This document shows, piece after piece, positions 56,496 to 64,000 of a DNA stretch of 64,000 nt. Origin of the DNA: Cristatella mucedo. Taxonomy: Eukaryota > Bryozoa > Phylactolaemata > Cristatellidae. The translations under genes and the position numbers were made by a program. The stretch covers positions 13,214,501-13,278,500 of the forward strand of contig WPIO01000006.1 in NCBI GenBank assembly GCA_009760855.2, written 5' to 3'. The notes under the pieces are model-generated. The model was not told the DNA's origin, made no database searches, and was given only the letters and a program-made list of their open reading frames with translations. Numbering within the stretch: the stretch's first letter is position 1; every line of letters starts with the position of its first letter.

Positions 56496-57585
56496 TCCTG
56501 CTTTCTTGCACTCTTCGACTATTTCCATCCGTGGACACTAGTTGTGCTGAACAGGCAAAATTTTTCAAAAGCGGGATGTGCCTTCTAGCTTGCCATCGCC
56601 CTCAGCCCAGTTCCTTAACTGTGAGATTCATCGTCGTCTGTGCACAGCGATCATCTGTGCACAGCTATCTGTAGCTGGCAGTGTGTGTCGAAATTGCAGG
56701 AGTGTTGAACTATTATTTAACAAGCCTGCAAGCAGGGGCAGCTCCAGCGCCTGCTGCATTAATGAGTGACTAGATCAGATGTGGTCGTGATCGCTGTGAA
56801 AGGCCGACAGGCAGCAGAGGAAAGGAGGTAGCCAATTGGCAAGCAGCCACAACTGCCGGAATGCTGGGGGGTAACGGCCATTGAGGCTAGAATGGCAGCT
56901 TCTGCCCCCTCAAAACTTCCCCCAGGGTCGAGCTTGTGGTATTCGAACAGATTTGTCTGACCCCCAGCTCTGGGCCAGCAGCTCTACCGACCAATGACCC
57001 AACAGTATATACACAGCTTCAGTGGCAGCAAGAGAGCATCGTCCATAGAAAGGGCATGGGTTTGATTCATCTAAAACATGGCCGATGCTGTAGCAATAAG
57101 GCTTACCAGAGAATGCTTAGACTCCGAGCAAGCTGCTGGCTAGCCTGCAAATAAATCTTGGACAAAAGTAGCTCATGCAAAAACACTTACTTGGAACCAG
57201 CACAACCACTCTTCGGATCTTCTGTGGCAGTCCTGCACTTGGAGGTGTCTGATCAGCAGTCCAGCTGGCACTGTCGGGATATCGAGAGCTTGCATGCGTT
57301 GGGTCACGGGAGGCAGGGCTGGCCACCTGTGGGCAGGTGCTGAGCTGGCATGTTACCAGCAGCCTCTGTCGAGCAGCCTTGACTTTCAGCCCCTCCCCCT
57401 CAAGTGCCCTTCTCGTACCCAACCGGCTCTGTAGTCCTATGTGCCTCGAATGCTGACTTTGGTTCTCTGCATTCCTACACCCATACCGTTCGGCAAAAAC
57501 AAAAGGTTGGCGTCGGATGGACATTCGGCATAACCGGTGGCCATAGCCGTGATCAGCATTCTGAGATCGAAAATATATAATTCAT
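56496..57585. other. anonymous DNA
   Basis: A 135-codon minus frame at 57,117-57,524 has no recognisable motif. Confidence 0.4.
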
Positions 57586-57735
57586 TTATATAATTCATTT
57601 ACATAGCGCCCCAAGAGAACTTAATCTCTATTCAGGCGCTTCACATATGCCTCGGGGCTCGAGCCCACGGCCTTAGTCAGACCTTAGTCGGGGCGAGCAC
57701 CTTAATCGAAGCATTTGTGTCCGCTTTGCCTGGGA
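57586..57735 (-). mobile_element. SINE-II, minus strand
   Basis: Tail side 'ttcatttacatagcgcccc', 'tctattcaggcgcttcacat', B-box complement 'gggctcgagccc', 'cggggcgagcacctta'. The stem-loop is intact (GCGCC/GGGCGC). Confidence 0.85.
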
Positions 57736-59340
57736 GCTGATTTAAAAAAAAGGTCATTCAAGGATATGCACTAAATAGTTGCTCCCCACTCAACGAACGA
57801 GCATGTGCCCTGGCCTGCTGCTGCCCAGTGGTCAAGCACCTCAATCGGCTCACTGGACATTAGAGGCTGCAAAGCCTTGCAGCAGCCAGCTGCGCAAGCT
57901 GTGGCCGTTTGGGAGTTGTACTTTTACAGCGCTGGCGGTGCGTTCTACTGCGACTCGAAAGCTAGCATAGCAGTTCACTCGCTGGTTGTTTCTATTGCAT
58001 AATTTAATTTTGCCTCTACAGCTGGCATGGATTTGATGTGTCGTTCTGCCAGCTCGACCATGTTATTTTGTCTATAATTGGAGAGGCAGAAGTCACTCTC
58101 TCATATGCACGTGGGCATAGGCACGTACGTGTGCACGTGTGCACGTGTGCATGCGTGTGCGCGAGTGTTTGTGCGTGTGCACGCGCTCATGGGTGCTGGT
58201 GTGCTTGTGCTGGTGTATGGGTATGCAGGCGTGCACACCATATAGCTTTTTAGGCCATTCCCTGTATGCTAATTTCACCGGACTGATAGGGGTTGAATAA
58301 GAGAGAATGCCAAGACCGAAGAGGAGATAGAGTTCGGCTCGAGCAAGCCTGAGACGACGAAGACATGGAGGTTTGCAGTGGCGAACACGTGGCGGTGGCT
58401 GCATGTGGTGGCGCTTGGCTGAAAGGCTCCAATCCTGACAGTAGGAGCTACGTCTACTTCTTTAGCAGCGAGTGCTCTGCGCTCGATGCTAGAAGCGTCC
58501 TGCATTGAAGTGCCTTGGAGCCGCCGACATCACATTGGCCAGGTGCACTTGGAGTTGCTGAGCCGTTTGAACGAATTGAGAAGTGCCGCAAGTCGGCTCT
58601 TGTTGTGACAGTTAGGATTAGCAGCTAGTTTTCGTGTGAGAATCGTGCCGAAATTCACAGTTCCCACAAAGATCTGCTGGAACTGCTCCTGCATACGAGT
58701 ACTTCCGGTGTAGTACCAGTATCCGTGTGTACTTTTTACTGGCAAGGGCAGCTGTCCTGTATTTAACAGGATTTAGATTGGCAGGTGTTCACCTCTTGGT
58801 AGACCGCCGGGGTCGGCACGGCTGCCCACACACAAGGTCAGATTCGGCCACTCCCTCACTCCTAGGCAGCAGTCATGCAGATCTCATGCTTTGACCAGCA
58901 ATAGCCGAATCAGAAATGCCTGCTTGTCAGGCGACTAACCGCGAGCACCAGGCTACTGTTTCGCTCAGATCTTAACCGATTAATCTCACTTGGCTGCAAT
59001 TGTATGCATAAAATGCCACTAATCTGCTGATGTCACTACTTGCCACCCTATGCGAAGCTCTCCCAGGATGCTATGCAATGCTTTGATAGTATTGTTATCG
59101 TCCTTATTTTATAACGATTGCCAATGGCAGTTATCCAGCAGTCGTGCACCGGGTGGGCTGAAGCTAAGCACCACTGCCAGAGCTTTGAACCTTTGGCCGG
59201 TCACTGCTACTGGACACCCATCAGTAGACCGGCCCTTCGTCATGCTACCACGACACACTGATCCGACCTCCCACTCGGTCTATTAGCCAGTGCTGCTGGA
59301 CAAAGGATTGCACGGCGTTTATGCATGCCTCCTTTTGTAG
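57736..59340. other. anonymous DNA with a GT/GTGCAC-rich stretch
   Basis: 58,115-58,220 is rich in GTGC/CACG words including two 'gtgcacgtgt' units. No gene recognised. Confidence 0.4.
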
Positions 59341-60020
59341 TATGACCTAGCTGCCTCCTGACGCAACTGGCCCGGTAGTCGACTGCCGTCGTCTCGGCTG
59401 CCACCGCCCTCGAGGCCAGGCATAGGAAGCGTCGGCCGACTGCCAGTTACCGGTTCCCGTGGGTGGTGACAGGCCGGTCACTCGTTCGCCGAACGCTGCG
59501 CTGCTGTGGCGATGAACGGCCGGCAGGCCAGCTCGGCTGGCCACGGTGCCGCCGCTGCTGATTTTGGGAAGCAGCAGCAGCAGCCACCACTGGTGCTGCC
59601 GGCTAGCAATGGCGGCCAGGCGGCACTGGAGCAGTCGACGGGAAGTGGCAGGACGCCACTTCGAGAGGTCGCCAGCACGACGGTCGTCAGCGTCTACCTG
59701 CCAGAGCTCGATATCCGGGTAAGAAACCGGCAGCGGCAGGGCCGCGCTGAGGCTGGGGCCGTACTTTGCTCGCCGCCTCCTCCCTATTCCCCTAACCGGC
59801 TGGCTCGAGTGCAAAGTGGCCGAAATGGTGCGCGCGAGAGGTGGCCGAAACGGCGTGCGCGAAGTGGCCGACCGATGCTTGCGCTAGCTGCCGCCACTGC
59901 CGCTGGCTGCTAGGAGAAGCCGTTGCTGGGCGTAGCGGCGCTCAGCCCTGCGTGCATGAAAATGAGCTCGTGACAGCGGTGACACTGGCACTGCGACTGG
60001 TGGTGCGGCAGCCGGTTCCT
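59340..60020. promoter_or_regulatory. CpG-rich patch
   Basis: Raised G+C and CpG compared with both sides, no recognised transposon. It could be a promoter, and the candidate exon at 59,512-59,718 lies inside. Confidence 0.35.
59512..59718 (+). CDS. candidate first coding exon of an unidentified host gene
   Basis: ATG at 59,512 opens MNGRQASSAGHGAAAADFG, then a QQQQ run and ...TPLREVASTTVVSVYLPELDIR. It ends at CGG before a strong donor-like GTAAGA at 59,719, leaving phase 0. The Ala/Gln/Ser-rich start looks like the disordered N-terminus of a regulatory protein, but I do not recognise it. No second exon was found within the window, since the LINE cluster begins 400 bp later. Chance is a real alternative in CpG-rich DNA. 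Confidence 0.3.
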
Positions 60021-60029
60021 TTAGAGTGT

Positions 60030-60092
60030 GTCTGAGCTAGCTGGCTAGCTAGCTAGCTGGCTAGCTAGCTGGCTAGCCAGCTAGCTGCTAGG
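60030..60092. repeat. AGCT/GGCT palindromic tandem array
   Basis: Repeated 'agctagctggctagct' words, self-complementary at every register. Confidence 0.92.
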
Positions 60093-60134
60093 CAGGTGGG
60101 CAGGGTGTGCTTGCATGCCCTGCCCGGTCGGAAG

Positions 60135-60403
60135 CAGCTTGAACGATTAATAGCTACAGGAAAACACAGTATGAGGCAGAAATTAGAAATCCTCAAAATG
60201 GGCTTGGACCAGCATATCTCCCTTGGCCTCTCCGTGGAGTCAGACTGTTCTGTTTCAAAATGACCTTTCACTCCATCCGCTCCGCAGTCAAGTCCTTTCA
60301 CGGTCACAAACTCAGACTCGGTTTGGATGTGGACACCATAGCCAAACGGGTCTGATAATTTTAGAGACCCGTCTAGACTTTGTGTGTGTGTGTGTGTGTG
60401 TGC

Positions 60404-60502
<99 letters not shown>

Positions 60503-60866
60503 GTAATTCAGTAGTGTATTCAGTAGTAATTTAGGTCATTCCGTCTGTGAGATAAGATACTTGAGTTGGTGCAGCACTCTGCTGCGAGGCTTATCTGCAG
60601 TGACTGTCACAACTGCCATTTTGCGCCATGTCTTGTTTACCTGCACCGGCTCCCGCATCAAGCATCCCATCGACTTCAGGTTTTGTCACTCACTTATAGG
60701 TCTCTGCACTCTCTTGCTCCGGCCTACCTACAGGTATCTGGAATACTTCCCAATCGGACTTTCAATCCTAGCAGCTGCTCCAATGATTCAAGTCGTTTTG
60801 CTGTACATCCAATCAAGCTCGAATCCTCTGGAGCCAGTGCCATCAGTTCGTGTGCTCCCCAGGTCT
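60135..60866 (+). pseudogene. LINE-A RT and C-terminal part, host of LINE-B
   Basis: 60,140-60,380 retains KLEILKMGL...FTPSAPQS (family: [10 protein letters not shown]...SSTVKS) and a DPSRLC-like match to TSRLDFC. A (TG)n array starts exactly inside that motif. From 60,555 the sequence continues with LVQHSAARLIC and HRLP...SHRLQVLSLTYRSLHSLAPAYL, and ends at 'caggtctggagct' (PKAWN-like), where LINE-B starts. LINE-A resumes at about 62,796. Confidence 0.8.
60381..60499. repeat. (TG)n-(TGCG)n microsatellite
   Basis: About 119 bp. It begins in LINE-A codons 'ctagacttTGTG'. Confidence 0.97.
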
Positions 60867-62795
60867 GGAGCTGGCCAATGCTGTCAGGTCTGACTCCCCA
60901 GATATTAAGGGCTCAGCCGAAAAGTTTTCAGCCTTCTTTACTGAAAAAATTGTGCACATTCGTGCCTCCATTAAGCCCCCTCCGACCAAAACAATCGCCG
61001 TTCCTCAACCTGTGACCTTTCTTAAAAGGTTCTCTGATGTTTCTGCCTGTGATGTGGCTGCCTTAATAAGGTCTAGCAAAAAGAGCTCGTCTCCTGAAGA
61101 CCCTATGCCTTCATCTCTGTGGTCTTCACTTGCAGACCAACTTAGCCCTGCCATAACCAAGATTTTTAATGCTTCTTTGGGAAAAGGGGTCATCCCCAAG
61201 TCCTTCAAATCGGCAATCGTTAGACCTATTCTTAAAAAGCCTGGATTAGATACAGAGGTCCTAGCAAACTATCGTCCAGTTTCCCTTCTTCCGTTCTTAT
61301 CAAAGATTCTGGAAAAAATTGTTGCTAAGCAGCTAGTTGAACATATTGAAAATAATGGAATGTCAGAAACATTTCAATCAGGTTTCAAGAGGCAGCACTC
61401 TACTGAAACTGCTCTCCTCCGTGTTAACAATGACATTCTGCGTGGCAACGACGACGGGAATGTCACTGCCCTAGCTCTGCTAGATCTGTCTGCTGCTTTC
61501 GACACCATTGATCACGAAGTTCTGCTTGAACGATTGAGAACAACGATCGTTCTGGCAGACGAAGCACTGGCTTGGTTTAAATCATACTTGTCTGATCGTG
61601 TTCAATCCGTGTCGTGTGGGGGTCAGGTCTCAGACATGAGAAGGGAGACCTGTGGAGTCCCTCAAGGGTCTGTACTTGCTGTTCTCCATTTATATGCAAC
61701 CTCTGGGAAAAGTGATTAAGGCCCATGGAATAGGATATCACTTCTATGCTGACGATACTCAGTTGTATTTGTCATTTAAACCGTCGGAATCTGCTGCAGC
61801 AACTGAGAAACTGAATGCTTGCCTTGCCGATATTCGATCCTGGATGTCGGAAAACTTCCTGAAATTAAATGATGATAAAACCGAACTGCTGCTCATAGGA
61901 CACCCTAAGCGTGTGGCTGAATTAAAAGGCTTTGCTGTTCTAATAGGTGATGCTATTGTGCGACCTTCACCACGTGCTCGTAATCTAGGTGTCGTGTTCG
62001 ACAGCTGCCTCAATTTCAAAAGCTTCATTAAGAAGACTGCCTCTACAGCTAGCCATCACATCCGATCCCTATCCAAGATTAGAAGCTGTCTCCCACAGTG
62101 GCTTGTAAAAAATTTAACTAGCTCCTTAGTTCTGTCTCGGCTTGATTATTGTAATTCCCTTTTGGCTGGGCTACCAAAGAAAGTTATTATGCCACTGCAG
62201 CGGACTATGAATATGGCTGCAAGGCTGATCTTCAAGTCCCAGCGGTTTGAGCACGTGTCACCTTTGCTGAAAGAACAAGGATGGTTGCCGGTTGAGCAAA
62301 GGATACAGAGCAAAGTTCTTATGCTGACCCACAAGGCCCGCCACGGCTTGGCTCCTTCGTACCTAGCTGAACTGCTGCATCAGTTTCAGCCTGTTTGCGC
62401 CCTCAGGTCCTGTGTGGACAATAAATTAGCTGTCCCATTCCTCTGCTTAAAGACAGTTGGTGACAGAAGCTTTAGCTCTGCAGGTCCTAGACTGTGGAAC
62501 TCGCTTCCACAATTCTTACGCAACGACATCTACTCTCCAACTGCCGACTATGGCACATCTTTTTCAGCGGTCCTGAACTGCTACTTCTATGCTACTCACT
62601 ACCTCAACTGCTCTCCTAACTCTGCTATGCTTCCCACTTTCTCTTTGTTGCGTGAGACGAAGTCTGTTGGCTACCGAATGCGTACCGAAAGCCGCTTAGG
62701 CTGTGAGTGCGCTATACAAAACTCTCCTTCGTAACACCCACTTGGTCTTTATGACTTTGTGGAGTTACTGACGGAGGTACATTACATTACATTCT
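60867..62795 (+). pseudogene. LINE-B copy 2, best copy, one 8-nt deletion in the RT
   Basis: 5'-truncated; the longest LINE-B. The first frame (to 61,719) has a linker FFTEKIVHIRASI, PKSFKSAIVRPILKKPG, ANYRPVSLLPFLSKILEKI, FQSGFKRQHSTETALL, LDLSAAFDTIDHEVLLERL and CGVPQGSVL. Compared with copy 1, eight bases are missing right after GVPQGSVL (near 61,676), which shifts the frame. The second frame (61,652-62,734) carries [78 protein letters not shown] and GPRLWNSLPQFLRN. The 3' UTR is about 60 bp, ending in ACATT repeats. It belongs to the CR1/L2-type superfamily, with no endonuclease in this copy. Confidence 0.92.
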
Positions 62796-62850
62796 GATTT
62801 GGCAGCATTTGAAACCCAAGCTGTAACCCAGCCGTTCCTTGCAGCCAGGT
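62796..62850 (+). mobile_element. LINE-A continuation after LINE-B
   Basis: 'tctgatttggcagcatttga' then 'aacccaagctg' fits the LINE-A segment encoding [10 protein letters not shown]. Short and diverged. Confidence 0.5.
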
Positions 62851-64000
62851 CCGAGTGAATTGTCCCTGTGAGCTTACGAGTGTTGGCATATTTTTGCATG
62901 CTACCTCCAGCTAAAATTTCTTTGATGTGCTTCCTTTCTAGTTAGTGGTGAGGGCAGGGGGCCAGGAGGACAGGTCCCCAGTTCGTCTGCAGAGTAGCAG
63001 TTTTCTCACTTTTAGCCACGATCTCGGGCATTTGGCTTCGGCTAGTTTTAACTAGAGCATGCTGAGCAACTATAGCAGCAGCAGGGTATTGCGAATATAG
63101 CCAGGAATAATAGCTGGGACCCATTAGTCAAGTCGAAGCGAGCGATCGAGTTAATCCGCCCGCGAGACCTATGTAACTTGTATACAATAAACTGAAGCTA
63201 AAAGCTTCCACACTGACAGAAGACACGAACTGGCAAGTTGACCAAATAATACGAGTTGGCCGACTAATAGGCAACATTAAGCAGGACGCTGGGCAGGTAG
63301 CTAAGTGAAAGAATGCCGTTAGCTGAGGGTTTCAAGCGAATTAATCAGAATGGCCACCGGTAGTTGGGTCATAGAGAATAGCGACTGCACAAGTTTTGGG
63401 GGAAGGGCAGCCTGATTAAATAGCTCAAACAGGGAGACTGCCCGTCGAGGGATGCCAGAGTTCTAACCTGAGTCCCCTGAGTGCTCGGCTTTGTACCTTT
63501 GTTCCTGTGGCTACTCTGCCAGATGCTTTTATCTTGTGCTGTAGAGGTTCAGGGCCCTGGCCATCGCTGGCATTCGCAGCTCTATACGGTAAGGTCTGCT
63601 GTGCTGGGATTTGGGAGTTCTTTTAGTTCAAGGGTAAACGTCAAGAAAATGCTGCCAATATATGTCCGAAATCGAATATTTGTCTAAGGTACTTTTCAAG
63701 AGACAAACATGTAGAAACATAGGGGGACTTGGCATGGCACTGACCGCGTGGCAGCACATTATGAAGCTGATTGGGTTTTTAAAAAGCCACCAGAGGAGGG
63801 CATTAGCTGTGGGGCCAGTGGAGCACCTGCTGAAACCACATTGACCCGCGCGGTCCATCTTGTTGCCGTCCTGCTTCTGTCCTTCGTCCGTCCTGCTTCG
63901 GACTCCCTTCTTGTAGGATGTTTGCTAGGTCGGTTTTCCTCCTGTCTTACTTTCGCCCGGCCTCCTACTAGCTCGGCCTAGCAGTGGTCGTGAGAAAAGG
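62851..64000. other. anonymous DNA
   Basis: No repeat family or gene recognised up to the window end. Confidence 0.4.

Noticed and set aside
57117-57524. 135-codon minus frame
   Set aside because: No recognisable motif, and overlapping open frames on the other strand.

Overview
This is nuclear DNA of a multicellular animal, not a microbe or organelle. It has no dense open reading frames, many (TA)n, (CA)n and (GA)n microsatellites, CpG-rich patches, tRNA-derived SINEs, LINEs of the CR1/L2 type and a metazoan-type Mutator-like transposase. I cannot name the species. This repeat mix is common in marine invertebrates and some basal chordates. No complete host gene is visible. The labels LINE-A, LINE-B, SINE-I and SINE-II are mine, made by comparing copies inside the window.

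Layout. 0-8 kb: a LINE-A copy broken by three later insertions (a SINE-II, a 3.2 kb Mutator-like element with a 427-codon transposase ORF, and a SINE-I). 8-12 kb: LINE-A pieces and anonymous DNA. 12-15 kb: GC-richer DNA with a possible first exon on the minus strand behind a TATA box. 15-20 kb: decayed LINE-A and SINE pieces. 20.3-22.6 kb: one arm of an inverted segmental duplication whose partner lies at 50.0-52.2 kb. 23-28 kb: SINE-II copies and LINE-A 3' ends. 29.3-31.3 kb: the most complete LINE-A 5' half (endonuclease, linker, first RT motifs), minus strand. 31.7-33.6 kb: LINE-B with a SINE-I inside. 34-42 kb: several LINE-A copies, two very long (TA)n arrays, and the cleanest LINE-A reverse-transcriptase ORF, which landed in a (GA)n array. 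42.1-45.3 kb: a strong CpG island, probably a host promoter with 5' exons. 46-57 kb: repeats, the second duplication arm, LINE-B 3' ends and a 35-bp poly-G. 59.3-60.0 kb: a second CpG-rich patch with a possible first coding exon. 60.1-62.8 kb: LINE-B nested in LINE-A.

How the parts relate. LINE-A is an autonomous retroelement with apurinic-type endonuclease and reverse transcriptase. Its 3' end carries a short stem-loop and an ATT-repeat tail. SINE-II ends in nearly the same stem-loop, so LINE-A or a close subfamily probably moved it. SINE-I has a different 3' end and (ATTT)n tail, so its driver is not identified here. Nesting gives a partial order: LINE-A copies are oldest, and LINE-B, SINEs and the Mutator-like element entered them later. 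All LINE copies seen are truncated or frameshifted. The Mutator-like ORF is open but lacks the middle of the transposase.
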